Positions 54,901-64,000 of a stretch of DNA of 64,000 nt are shown here, in pieces. Below the pieces are notes generated by a model that did not search any database, was not told where the DNA came from, and saw nothing but the letters and a program-made list of their open reading frames with translations. The stretch's first letter is position 1. Each line of letters begins with the position of its first letter. Both the position numbers and the translations under genes were made by a program. The DNA is taken from contig CAISBR010000182.1 in assembly GCA_903883645.1 (NCBI GenBank), positions 37,708 to 101,707 on the forward strand, given 5' to 3'. This DNA is from an uncultured Myxococcales bacterium (GTDB lineage: Bacteria > Myxococcota_A > UBA9042).

Positions 54901-57900
54901 CACCGAGTTGGCAGGCTCGAACGGTCTGCGAATTGCCTTCTGCGTCGACTCGACGAGCTCGCTGAATTTTGATCACTTCGCGGTCGACAATGTCTGCATC
55001 GTGAAGGGTTCGGCGCCGACGGCCACCAAGTGCCCGGCCAATCAGGCCGTTATGCTCGGTTCGACCCTCAACGTGCCGATCAAGGTGCAAGACGCCGACC
55101 CCACCGACACCATCAGCTTCTCGCTGGTGCAGGCTCCGGCCTTCGTCAAGCTCTCGGGCGCCCTGTACTACTGGCTCGATAACACTTGGAATTCGACCCT
55201 GACCATCAATCCCCTGGGCGTCGAAGACATCGGCGAGCACGATGTGACCATCAAGTACACCGACGGCTATCTGTACGGCACCTGCACCTTCAAGATCTCC
55301 GTGACCTACATCGGCGGCTACTTGATCTGGCAGCCCAGCGAAGCCTTGCCCGACAGCGCCTTGGCCTTCAAGGCGGCGATCAACGCCACGAATCAATACG
55401 CGCAGATCGCCCACGACCTGTCGCTGTATCAAGACCTTAGCAAGTTCAAAGCGTTGTTTATCACGCTCGGTGTCTACCCCGATAATCACGTGCTCAGCGA
55501 GGCCGAGATTGCCCCGGTGAAGGCCTACTTGTCGGGCGGCGGCAAGGTCTACATCGAAGGCGGCGATACCTTCATGTTCGACCTGCCGACGACGCTGCAT
55601 CCCTTCTTTAAGATCAAGGGCGTGCTCGACAGCGCGGGCAACGGCGTGACCGGTCCGCTCAAGGGCTACTCCGCCTTCAGCGACATCAGCACCAGCCCCG
55701 CCACCACCTTTAGCTGGGCCTACAGCCAAGACCCGATCTACGACAACTTGAACGACGAGATCGAAGGCAACACCACGGTCGCCAAGACCCGCAATCTGCT
55801 CCGCAACGAAGGTAACGAGAAGTTCTGGGTTGCGGTCGGCCACGACGATCCCAGCGCCAAGTACCGCACCGTGGGCACCTCTGTGCCGTTCGCCGGCGTG
55901 CTGACCAGCGGCGCGGCGACCCAGCAAAAGATGTTCGAGCGGATCAAGTACTTCTTTGAGAACGGCTTTATCGACTGCACCAAAGACGGCGACTGCGACG
56001 ACGGCAACCCCTGCACCAAAGACACCTGTGCGGCCGGCGCGTGCGCCAACGACAACACCTGCATGTGCGGCGCGCAAACGGCCTTGACGTGCGGCGGCAC
56101 GCTGACCAAGCAGGTAACCAACGGCGGCGCCTCGACCCAGGTGACCAGCACCTACAGCTGTGACGGCACCAACACCTATCTGGGCAAAGAGATCGCCTTC
56201 TCGTACACCGCAGTCGAGAACGCGCCGCTTACGGTCACGCTGACCAATGTCAGCAACCCCAACGCCCGCATCTTCGTGCTAAAGGACAGCGGCAAGGGCT
56301 GCGACCCCACCACCTGCGTGGCCACCACCACCGGCACCAAGGTGACCACGGCCACGTTTGCCGGCAGCACCTACTTCATCGTGGTCGACGTGCCCGGCGC
56401 CAGCGAGGCCGCCCAGTTCGACCTGAGCATCGCCTGCGGCACGGCCGAGAACTGCAGCAACGGCACCGACGACAACAACAATGGCCTAGTGGACTGCGCC
56501 GACAAAGACTCGTGCTGTGGCGACATCGCGTGTGCGGTCGAAGTCTGCAACAACATCGACGACAACTGCGACGGCAACATCGACGAAGGCTGCGACGACG
56601 ACGGCGACGGCTACTGCGACGCGGCGATGACGGTCGTGGGCACGCCGGCCATCTGCCCGGCTGGCAAGAACGACTGCCTCGACACCGACGGCACGGTCAA
56701 CCCCGGCGCGACTGAGACCTGCAACAACGCCAAAGACGACAATTGCTCGGGCGCGCAGAACGAAGAAAATGCCAATGGTTGCGTCAAATACTTCAGCGAC
56801 CTAGATGGCGACGCCTACGGTGCCGGAACCTCGAAGTGCTTGTGCGCGCCGTCGGGCAGCTACAAGGCCACCCAAGCCGGCGACTGCAACGATAACAAGG
56901 CCGCGATCAACCCCGCAGCGACCGAATCGTGCAACACGGCCGACGACGACAACTGCGATGGCAGCACCAACGATGCCAACGCGACCGGCTGCACCAACTT
57001 CTACACCGACGTCGATGGCGACTTGTGGGGCACCTCGCCGTTCAAGTGCACCTGCATCGGCGCTGGCCAGATCACGGCCAACCAGCCGGGCGACTGCGCC
57101 GATACCAACGCCAGTATCAACCCGGCCATCACTGAGATCTGCGACAACATCGACAACAACTGCAACGGCCAGACCGACGAAGGCTGCGACGATGACAAAG
57201 ACGGCTACTGCGACACCGGTATGACCTACGTGCCGCCGACCAGCGGCAACTTACCGGTATGCCCCAAGGGCCCGGGCGACACGGTCGACACCAACCCCGA
57301 CATCAACCCCGCGGGCGCGGAGATCTGCGACGGCCTCGACAACAACTCGAACGGCCAGACCGACGAAGGCTGCGACGACGACAAGGACGGCTACTGCGAC
57401 GTGGCCATGTATACCTCGGGCAAGCCGCCGATTTGCCCCTTGGGTGGCGGCGACTGCAACGACATCGTCGCGGCCGTCAACCCCGGCGTCAAAGAGGACT
57501 GCGGCACACCCGTCGACGACAACTGCGATGGCAACATCAACGACCTTGGCGCGATCGACTGCACGCCGTTCTTCTTTGATGGCGACGGCGACAAGTGGGG
57601 CACCCCGGCCAACAAGTGCTCGTGCACGCCCATCGGCCAGTACAACGCCCAGAATCCCGGTGATTGCAACGACGACAACAAGCTAATCAATCCCGGTGTT
57701 ACGGAGATTTGCGACGGTATCGACAACGACTGCGACGGCGTGGTCGACAATACCTGCGACGACGACGGCGACTTGTACTGCGACTCGAACGTGCCGATTG
57801 TGGGCACGCCGGCCATCTGCCCGAACGGCAGTGGTGACTGCTTGGACACCGACGCCCAGATCAACCCCGGTAAGGCCGAGATCTGCGGCGACGGCAAGGA

Positions 57901-60900
57901 CAACAACTGCAACGGCTCGCAGAACGATGCCAATGCGATCGGTTGCGCGGCCTACTACACCGATGCCGACGGCGATAGCTACGGTGCCGGTACGCCCAAG
58001 TGCCAGTGCTCGCCGGGCAACTCGTTCACCGCCACCAACAACGCCGACTGCAAAGACGGCAACGCCGCTATCAACCCAGCTGCGCTGGAGATCTGCAACA
58101 GCCTCGACGACAACTGCGACGGCAAGACCGACGAAGGCTGCGACGACGACCTAGACGGCCAGTGCGACGCGACCATGCAGATCGTCGGTACGCCCGCGAT
58201 CTGTCCGCTCGGCGGCGGCGACTGCAACGACACCTCGGCGAAGGCCTTTAAGGGCAAGACCCAAGAGGTCTGCGACGGCGTGGACGACGACTGCAACGGC
58301 ACCGTCGACAACGGCTGCGACGACGACCAAGACGGCTACTGCGATGCGGGTTACACCATCGCCAACCCCACACCCGGCGTCTGCTCGAAGGGCACGGGCG
58401 ACTGCGACGACTACGACGCGAGCGTGAACCCCGGCGCCAACGAAGTGTGCGGCAACCTGAAAGACGACAACTGCAACGGCTCGCAAAACGATGCCGGCGC
58501 GGTGGGTTGCTCGACGTTCTACTACGACGGCGACGTGGATACCTACGGCTCGGCCATCAGCAAGTGCCTGTGCATCGCTGCCGGTTTGTATACCGCCACC
58601 AAGGGCGGCGACTGCGACGACTTTACCAACCAAGTCTCGCCGTCGATCGGCGAAAAGTGCAATGGTATCGACGATAACTGCGACGGCAACATCGACGAAC
58701 CGGGCGCGCTTGCCTGCACCAACTACTTCTACGACGAAGATAAGGACGGCTACGGTCTGAACTTGACCCAGTGCCAGTGCGCCCCCGGCGGCTTCTACAC
58801 CGCCAGCAGCAAGGGCGATTGCGACGACACCAACCCGAACATGACGCCGGGCAAGGCCGAAAAGTGCGACAACATCGACAACAACTGCAACACGCAGGTC
58901 GATGAAGGCTGCAACATGGACGGCGATCAGTTCTGCACCAAGAACATGACCACTGTGGGCGCCCCGGCGGTCTGCCCGCTCGGCGGCAACGACTGCGACG
59001 ACACCGACAAGACCGTGAGCCCCACCGGCAACGAGACCTGCAACGGCAAGGACGACAACTGCAGCGGCGCCACCGACGAAGGCTGCGACGACGACGGCGA
59101 CAAGTACTGCGACGCGAACATGACTACGGTCGGCACGCCGGCGATTTGCACCAAGGGCGGCGGCGACTGCAACGACGGCGTGTCGAACATCAACCCCGGT
59201 GCGCCCGAAGTGTGCGGCAACACCGTCGATGAGAACTGCTCGGGCGGCTACAACGACATCAACGCGGTGGGTTGCTCGATCTTCTACGTCGACTTCGACG
59301 GGGACACGTATGGCAAGGGCGGAACGGCGTTCCAAAAGGTGATCTTGAACGAAGTCCGCCGCAATACCAATGGTATGACCGGCGCGACGGGCAACGAGTA
59401 CATGGAGTTCTTGATCAGCGCCGACGTGACCACTGCGGAGTTTGACAGCTACTACTTTGGCGACTCGAGCGCGGCGGGCGACGCCAAGTTTGGCGTGTTC
59501 CAGACCAAGATCGCCTCGCTGGGCATCTCGACCCTCAAGGCCGGCACCATCGTTGTGGTTGGCGGCGGCGCCCTGACTTCGGACAAGACGTACAACACGG
59601 CCGGTGGCGATTGGACCCTGACCCTGCTGACCACCGACACCGCAGTGATTACCACCACGGTGGCCGGCGCCGACTTTGCCGCGAGCGACGTGGCCTGGAT
59701 CGATAGCAGCAGCACGGGCACTACGAGCCTTGACTCGATTCGCTACGGGGCCGCGACCGGCGCCCTGGGCCTGGCGGCCAAAGTTCAGTTGGCGAGCGCC
59801 CCGACCAACGGACTCACGGGTGTCATCGCCTTTACCGGCGACATCACGGGTATCGACCTGATCGCCAACTACCAGCTCGATGCGACCTCGACCCCCGGTG
59901 CGGGCAACGGTGGCTCGAACACCACCCTGGTCAACAGCTTGCGCACCGTCTCGACGGGCGGCGACAGCCGTTGCCAGTGCATCGCCGACGCCACCTACAA
60001 GACCACCAAGGCGGGCGACTGCAACGACTCGAACGAGAACATCTACACTGGCGCGGTTGAGACGTGCGACGGCGTCGACAACAACTGCAACGGCACGATC
60101 GACGAGGGTTGCGATGCGGACGGCGACGGTTACTGCTCGTCGAGCAAGGTCACGGTCGGCACCCCACCGGCGTGCCCCAATGGCGGCGGCGACTGCAACG
60201 ACACCAACAAGAACATCAACCCCGGCGCGACCGACAGCTGCACGGGCGGCGGTGACATGAACTGCGACGGCGTGCTTTCGCCCGGCGCCGGCGCGTGCAC
60301 CACGTACTACTACGACGGCGACGCCGACGGCTACGGAGCCAACATCACACAGTGCTTGTGCGCGCCCACCGGCGCCTACACCGCTGCGGCTGGCGGCGAC
60401 TGCGACGACACCAAGGCCTTGGTTAAGCCCAGCATGACCGAGAACTGCTCGACCAGCTACGACGACAACTGCGACGGCTTGCTGAGCTCGCCCGGCGCGT
60501 TGAACTGCGTCAACTACTACACGGACGCCGACAAAGACGGCTACGGCGTGGGTACCGCGGTTTGCCAGTGCGTGCCCACGGGCAGTGTGATCGCCACCGT
60601 GGCGGGCGACTGCAACGATGCGGATGTGCAGGTCAACCCCGGCAAGTCTGAGATCTGCGACGGCAAGGACAACAACTGCAACGGCAGTGGTGCCAGCTCG
60701 GCGGCACAGACCAACGCCGCGACCGGCACTTCGAACTCGCTCACCAACTACTTGGCGCAAGAAATTGTGTTTGCCAATGCCGGCAACTTCGCATCGGTCG
60801 ATGTCAGCATCGCGGCCGGCGCGGTGGGCCAGACGGTGACCTTGTACCTGTACAAGACCGCGCTGCCGACGGCGCTCGCCACGGGCCAGGCTGAAGCCAT

Positions 60901-63900
60901 CGGGCCGGTCACCCTGACGGCGACCGCCATGACCAAGTACACCTTTACCTCGGTCGCCAAGCCGGCTCTGCTCGCGGGCGAGAAGTGGATCTTTGTCTGG
61001 AAGGCCAGCGGCACCGGCACGACCATCCAAGAGAGCAGCGGCAATGCCTATGCCAACGGGGCGGTGTTCATTGCACCTTCGAGTCCGTTTACCTGGGCAT
61101 CGCTCGGCGCGGGCGCAACCGATGTGACGTTTGCGACATTCGTGGTCACCTCGGGGCCGACGGTCGACGAGGGCTGCAACGACGACGGCGACACGTACTG
61201 CGACGGCAACATGGACACTGTGACGCCGCCGCCGGCGACCTGCACCAAGGGTGGCGGTGACTGCAACGACACGTTGGCCACCGTGAACAAGGATGCGGTC
61301 GAAATCTGCGACAACATTGACAACAACTGCGACGGCAAGACGGACGAGGGCTGCGACTCCGACGGCGACGGTTACTGCAACGTGGCCAAGACTGTGGTCG
61401 GCGCGCCCGCCGTGTGCACACTGGGCAAGAACGATTGCGACGACACCAACAAGAACGTGTATCCCGGCAAGGCCGAGATGTGCGACGGCGTCGACAACAA
61501 CTGCTCGGGCGCAACCGACGAAGGCTGCGATGCCGACGGCGACAAGTACTGCACCACGGCCATGTCGGTCATCGGCACGCCCGCCATCTGCACCTTGGGC
61601 GGCGGCGACTGCAACGACAGCCTTGCGGCCATCAACCCCGGCGCGCTTGAAATCTGCGACAACATTGACAACAACTGCGCGGGCGGCACGGACGAAACCT
61701 GCACCGATGGCGACAAAGACGGCTACTGCAACGGCACGGCGCCGGTCAGCAGCGGTTGCCCCAAGGGCGGCGGCGACTGCGACGACACGAACATCGCCGT
61801 CAATCCCGGCGCCGCGGAGAATTGCAGCACGACCTACGACGACAACTGCAACGGCCTGGTCAACGAGGTCGGCGCGGCGAACTGCGCCAACTGGTACGCG
61901 GATGGGGACAACGACGGCTATGGCGGCGGCGCGGCCACCTGCCAGTGCGCGCAAACGTTGAGCAAGCCCACGAAGGTCTCGGGCGACTGCCTCGACTCGG
62001 ATGCCACAGTGAACCCGGCAGCGGTCGAAATCTGCGACGGCAAGGACAACGACTGCAAGAACGGCCTCGACGAAGGCTGCGACGACGATGTGGACAGCTA
62101 CTGCGACGTGAACATGGTGATGGCCTCGACGGCAACATGCACCAAGAGCGTCAAGCCGGCCGCCGGTTCGACCAAGTCGGGCGACGACTGCGACGATGCG
62201 GCCGCCACCGTCAATCCAGGCTCGACGGAGATCTGCGACAACCTAGACAACAACTGCAACTCGGTGGTCGACGACGGCTGCGACGATGACAACGACAACT
62301 ACTGCGAAGCGGGCTTGACCATCACGGGCACGCCGGCGACCTGCACGGCGGGCGGCAACGACTGCAACGACAACCAGTCGACCATCAACCCTGCGGCGCA
62401 AGAGAACTGCTCGACGTCGTACGACGACAACTGCGACGGCTCGACCGACGCGCTCAATGCCGTGGGCTGCAAGAACTTCTTCTACGACGGCGACGGCGAT
62501 GGCTACGGCGTGACGGGCAACTTCCAGTGCCGGTGCGCGGCGAGCGGCAAGTACGCGGCGACCGTGGGCGGCGACTGCGACGATCTGGATCCGACCAAGA
62601 ACTCGGGCGGCGCGGCCGAAACGTGCGACGGCATCGACAACAACTGCAACGGCACCACCGACGAAGGGTGCGACGTGGACAAAGACGGCTACTGCGACGC
62701 CGCCAAGACGGTAACGAGCAATGCCGCATGCCCCAAGACCACCGTCAATACGTCGACCTACAAGGGCAACGACTGCGACGACACGAACAACAAGGTCAAC
62801 CCGGGCGCGGTCGAGGCCTGCGATGCCATCGACAACAACTGCGTGAGCGGCATCGACGAGCTGTGCAACAAGGACGGCGATGCGTACTGCGACATCAACA
62901 AGCCCACCGTGGGCACGCCGCCGGTCTGCACGGGTGGCGGCGGCGACTGCGACGACACGAACGGGGCGATCAGGCCCGGCGCGTCGGAGCTCTGCAACGG
63001 CAAGGACGACAACTGCAATGCCCTGATTGACGAAGCGGGCGCGGTCGGCTGTAGCAACTGGTACTTCGACGGTGACCAAGACGGCTACGGCATCGCCTCG
63101 TCGCAGTGCTTGTGCGCCAAGGGCGGTCTGTACTCGGCCAGCAATACCACCGACTGCAACGACACTTGCCCGACCTGCTACCCCGGCGCCGCTGAGCTCT
63201 GCGATGGCAACGACAACAACTGCAACAACTCGGTCGACGAGGGCTGCAATGTGGATGGCGACGGCTACTGCACCAAGGCCATGGTCACGGTCGGTACGCC
63301 GGCGGTATGCAGCAAGGGCGGCGGCGACTGCAACGACGGCAATGGCAGCATCTTCCCCGCAGCGTTTGAGACGTGCAACAACGTCGACGACAACTGCAAT
63401 GGTGTAACCGACGAAAATGCCTCGGACCAGTGCCCCACAACGGTCAACGCCACGTTCAAGTGCATCAGCGGTTCGTGCCAGATTACGGCCTGCGCGAGCG
63501 GCTTCTCGGATGTGAACGGGGCGTGGACCGACGGCTGCGAGTGCAATGGCATGGACCCGTACGAGCCCAACGACACCTGCGGCGCCGCCGTGGTGGTCGA
63601 TACCGCCTTGTACGACAACGGCAAGGCAGCCACCGTCGAAGGGCGCGTGGTGCAGAGCACGGACCATGACTGGTTCTCGTTCTACGCCGCGGACCTTGGC
63701 GACGCGGGCTACGCGGCGTGCGATGCCTACAACGTGCGCGTCGTGTTCACCAAGAACCCGGGCGGCCTCGTGTTCGACGTGTGGAAGGGCTCGTGCCCGG
63801 CCGGCGGCACCAACGCATTCTGCTGCGGTCGTACGGACTTCAACTGGTTCACCAACTTCAAGTCGGGCACGGCGTACGGCGGTTCGTGGTCGGGTTACGG

Positions 63901-64000
63901 CGAATGCCCCTGCCAGACCGGCAACCAGTTCGACAACAGCAACCCGGGCTGGAACTTGGACCCCGGCAACGGCGGCCCGTACTGCAAGGATTACAACAGC
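51965..64000 (+). CDS. giant modular MopE-repeat lipoprotein, 3' end outside window
   Basis: At least 4012 codons with no stop seen to the window edge. Start ATG with GAGG six bases upstream (an ATG three bases earlier is also in frame). The signal peptide ends VLPACTS, lipid Cys54. Order of modules: an Ig-like domain (about 52200-52510); CTDC-type repeats ending in CC (52516-54480); a jelly-roll-like domain (YCQDFEGAG, 54490-55010); an Ig or cadherin-like domain (55020-55315); a domain with LSGGGKVYIEGGD (55316-55980); a PPC-like domain (56080-56445); then about thirty MopE-type repeats to 63420, interrupted by a lamin-tail-like domain and a second beta-rich domain; a further beta-domain begins near 63590. 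Probably displayed on the cell surface for adhesion or metal binding. Confidence 0.9.
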   Translation, partial: MQNQHSTCANQPGVGSTAAAECHRKPTTRISARSTIWRCFLAALLAVAAVLPACTSQEPASANASADVKDAGGVDAEFGVQSFALTEPTITGSAPVNEKSFAVASAGGKVDVDIVYSTANFTPGSVRCYFDGNFVGLGNTTTYKFLAVGKGLHTISCVLADNSGTELTGTGARVSLNIKVAEPCKADSDCSDGNACSQDVCVGGQCVYGVLLNCCGSKFNCAVGELCVAPNTANSKCSTCSKDTDCNDNESCTTDKCDLSGSKGLCSNVKANKECCSKASDPCDDGKGCTTDSCNTSTGTCTHEKAANACCSDTDCVQTDPCLVGQCVDNQCRTGPNNFRPDCCSAGNNPSCNDKATCTLDKCDKNMGGWMQCTHIKDPSNPKCCEKDSTNQQCDDGQPCTWDVCLNWQCENQKLATCCVTTIDCDDGNPCTNEICTLKPGEKAGNCSYPKTPGCCVTTTDCDDNKYCTIDTCNYAALTCKYIKPDPSCCDADSDCDDGKLCTVKLCINHQCVFGKDNTKTNCCDANVDCNDGLACTVDTCDTAQHQCQSNGNGNPDCCNDSTACNDGDCTTFDYCDSFSTCKYSPKANSCKADIDCDDGIICTTDKCDTVNGCGQCSHTQLPQETCCVGDLYCDDKDPCTADTCSTTTNKCEHAALANCCKDDATAQTTCDDKNACTIEYCLNNSCRHTVPKNGCCATDGDCGDNNACTTDKCANLVGGKGSCQNTSSGGNCSECALNSAISYDDGNPCTADTCQLINGIWKQVHTPMAGCCLDKFDCNDSLPCTYDFCVFNECMHTSSDGGQTLCCSPETEATDCAYLNAACATGKCLPQTDGKLTCQAVEKTPCTVGLSYCQDFEGAGTLSQMGWIPGNVKGTAATNWGITTATGLGPDQAASLLWTPTKSQFLTCLQSPIIQAAGASAVTVQFDREFVPALANTTLTIRGSLGGATPDWNTAIMIDAPLTTADQLGPETLTIKLPTELAGSNGLRIAFCVDSTSSLNFDHFAVDNVCIVKGSAPTATKCPANQAVMLGSTLNVPIKVQDADPTDTISFSLVQAPAFVKLSGALYYWLDNTWNSTLTINPLGVEDIGEHDVTIKYTDGYLYGTCTFKISVTYIGGYLIWQPSEALPDSALAFKAAINATNQYAQIAHDLSLYQDLSKFKALFITLGVYPDNHVLSEAEIAPVKAYLSGGGKVYIEGGDTFMFDLPTTLHPFFKIKGVLDSAGNGVTGPLKGYSAFSDISTSPATTFSWAYSQDPIYDNLNDEIEGNTTVAKTRNLLRNEGNEKFWVAVGHDDPSAKYRTVGTSVPFAGVLTSGAATQQKMFERIKYFFENGFIDCTKDGDCDDGNPCTKDTCAAGACANDNTCMCGAQTALTCGGTLTKQVTNGGASTQVTSTYSCDGTNTYLGKEIAFSYTAVENAPLTVTLTNVSNPNARIFVLKDSGKGCDPTTCVATTTGTKVTTATFAGSTYFIVVDVPGASEAAQFDLSIACGTAENCSNGTDDNNNGLVDCADKDSCCGDIACAVEVCNNIDDNCDGNIDEGCDDDGDGYCDAAMTVVGTPAICPAGKNDCLDTDGTVNPGATETCNNAKDDNCSGAQNEENANGCVKYFSDLDGDAYGAGTSKCLCAPSGSYKATQAGDCNDNKAAINPAATESCNTADDDNCDGSTNDANATGCTNFYTDVDGDLWGTSPFKCTCIGAGQITANQPGDCADTNASINPAITEICDNIDNNCNGQTDEGCDDDKDGYCDTGMTYVPPTSGNLPVCPKGPGDTVDTNPDINPAGAEICDGLDNNSNGQTDEGCDDDKDGYCDVAMYTSGKPPICPLGGGDCNDIVAAVNPGVKEDCGTPVDDNCDGNINDLGAIDCTPFFFDGDGDKWGTPANKCSCTPIGQYNAQNPGDCNDDNKLINPGVTEICDGIDNDCDGVVDNTCDDDGDLYCDSNVPIVGTPAICPNGSGDCLDTDAQINPGKAEICGDGKDNNCNGSQNDANAIGCAAYYTDADGDSYGAGTPKCQCSPGNSFTATNNADCKDGNAAINPAALEICNSLDDNCDGKTDEGCDDDLDGQCDATMQIVGTPAICPLGGGDCNDTSAKAFKGKTQEVCDGVDDDCNGTVDNGCDDDQDGYCDAGYTIANPTPGVCSKGTGDCDDYDASVNPGANEVCGNLKDDNCNGSQNDAGAVGCSTFYYDGDVDTYGSAISKCLCIAAGLYTATKGGDCDDFTNQVSPSIGEKCNGIDDNCDGNIDEPGALACTNYFYDEDKDGYGLNLTQCQCAPGGFYTASSKGDCDDTNPNMTPGKAEKCDNIDNNCNTQVDEGCNMDGDQFCTKNMTTVGAPAVCPLGGNDCDDTDKTVSPTGNETCNGKDDNCSGATDEGCDDDGDKYCDANMTTVGTPAICTKGGGDCNDGVSNINPGAPEVCGNTVDENCSGGYNDINAVGCSIFYVDFDGDTYGKGGTAFQKVILNEVRRNTNGMTGATGNEYMEFLISADVTTAEFDSYYFGDSSAAGDAKFGVFQTKIASLGISTLKAGTIVVVGGGALTSDKTYNTAGGDWTLTLLTTDTAVITTTVAGADFAASDVAWIDSSSTGTTSLDSIRYGAATGALGLAAKVQLASAPTNGLTGVIAFTGDITGIDLIANYQLDATSTPGAGNGGSNTTLVNSLRTVSTGGDSRCQCIADATYKTTKAGDCNDSNENIYTGAVETCDGVDNNCNGTIDEGCDADGDGYCSSSKVTVGTPPACPNGGGDCNDTNKNINPGATDSCTGGGDMNCDGVLSPGAGACTTYYYDGDADGYGANITQCLCAPTGAYTAAAGGDCDDTKALVKPSMTENCSTSYDDNCDGLLSSPGALNCVNYYTDADKDGYGVGTAVCQCVPTGSVIATVAGDCNDADVQVNPGKSEICDGKDNNCNGSGASSAAQTNAATGTSNSLTNYLAQEIVFANAGNFASVDVSIAAGAVGQTVTLYLYKTALPTALATGQAEAIGPVTLTATAMTKYTFTSVAKPALLAGEKWIFVWKASGTGTTIQESSGNAYANGAVFIAPSSPFTWASLGAGATDVTFATFVVTSGPTVDEGCNDDGDTYCDGNMDTVTPPPATCTKGGGDCNDTLATVNKDAVEICDNIDNNCDGKTDEGCDSDGDGYCNVAKTVVGAPAVCTLGKNDCDDTNKNVYPGKAEMCDGVDNNCSGATDEGCDADGDKYCTTAMSVIGTPAICTLGGGDCNDSLAAINPGALEICDNIDNNCAGGTDETCTDGDKDGYCNGTAPVSSGCPKGGGDCDDTNIAVNPGAAENCSTTYDDNCNGLVNEVGAANCANWYADGDNDGYGGGAATCQCAQTLSKPTKVSGDCLDSDATVNPAAVEICDGKDNDCKNGLDEGCDDDVDSYCDVNMVMASTATCTKSVKPAAGSTKSGDDCDDAAATVNPGSTEICDNLDNNCNSVVDDGCDDDNDNYCEAGLTITGTPATCTAGGNDCNDNQSTINPAAQENCSTSYDDNCDGSTDALNAVGCKNFFYDGDGDGYGVTGNFQCRCAASGKYAATVGGDCDDLDPTKNSGGAAETCDGIDNNCNGTTDEGCDVDKDGYCDAAKTVTSNAACPKTTVNTSTYKGNDCDDTNNKVNPGAVEACDAIDNNCVSGIDELCNKDGDAYCDINKPTVGTPPVCTGGGGDCDDTNGAIRPGASELCNGKDDNCNALIDEAGAVGCSNWYFDGDQDGYGIASSQCLCAKGGLYSASNTTDCNDTCPTCYPGAAELCDGNDNNCNNSVDEGCNVDGDGYCTKAMVTVGTPAVCSKGGGDCNDGNGSIFPAAFETCNNVDDNCNGVTDENASDQCPTTVNATFKCISGSCQITACASGFSDVNGAWTDGCECNGMDPYEPNDTCGAAVVVDTALYDNGKAATVEGRVVQSTDHDWFSFYAADLGDAGYAACDAYNVRVVFTKNPGGLVFDVWKGSCPAGGTNAFCCGRTDFNWFTNFKSGTAYGGSWSGYGECPCQTGNQFDNSNPGWNLDPGNGGPYCKDYNS

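Noticed and set aside
52064..63667. Long minus-strand frames (770, 1267 and 474 residues) opposite the giant lipoprotein
   Set aside because: All are Ala/Val/Gly-rich shadows of the GAC-AAC-rich repeats. The plus-strand frame is continuous through all of them and carries recognisable motifs.

Overview
This window is GC-rich and densely coded. It most resembles a predatory or social bacterium of the Myxococcota (former Deltaproteobacteria). That placement is an inference from content: very large Cys-rich secreted lipoproteins, MopE-type DNNCDG..DEGC repeats, slime-mould-type CTDC repeats, secreted proteins mixing tail-fibre, P-domain and fibrinogen-like modules, and frequent GTG/TTG starts. 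No rRNA, tRNA, CRISPR array or insertion sequence was seen.

Layout. 1-5.2 kb: the end of a zinc-ribbon coiled-coil gene, an RNase H fused to a zinc-binding N-terminus, an aldehyde dehydrogenase and, divergently, a small membrane protein plus a GMC oxidoreductase. 5.3-16 kb: two paralogous Cys-rich lipoproteins, a clear intrinsic terminator, then two coupled secreted P-domain proteins and a SpoU-type methyltransferase. 16.7-29 kb (minus strand): nuoB, an RluA-type pseudouridine synthase, a 2364-residue MopE-repeat lipoprotein and a TPR/HEAT secreted protein. 29.1-38.9 kb: a protein with two radical-SAM domains, a second pseudouridine synthase, another Cys-rich lipoprotein, RNase P RNA, aroA, a degenerate PHP-like protein, ribF and aroE. 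38.9-47 kb (minus strand): an eight-gene radical-SAM operon. 47.1-51.4 kb: lspA, lgt, uppS, cdsA and lipB. 51.9 kb to the end: the first 4012 codons of a giant lipoprotein that runs off the window.

The most interesting system is the minus-strand operon at 38.9-47 kb. It encodes a HxsB-type radical-SAM/SPASM maturase, a HxsD-type protein, a second much smaller HxsD-like protein, two more radical-SAM proteins, a radical-SAM-like protein that has lost the canonical cluster motif, and two secreted beta-barrel-like paralogues. It resembles the His-Xaa-Ser (HXS) peptide-modification system, but I see no HxsA with His-Xaa-Ser repeats. The substrate is therefore unknown and may be new. The protein with two complete radical-SAM domains at 29.1 kb may belong to the same chemistry.

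A second theme is the cell surface. Five lipoproteins are encoded here, and the two enzymes that process lipoproteins (Lgt and LspA) are adjacent and both carry unusual extra segments. The two MopE-type giants are modular. In the larger one, whole foreign domains are inserted inside single repeat units without breaking the frame.
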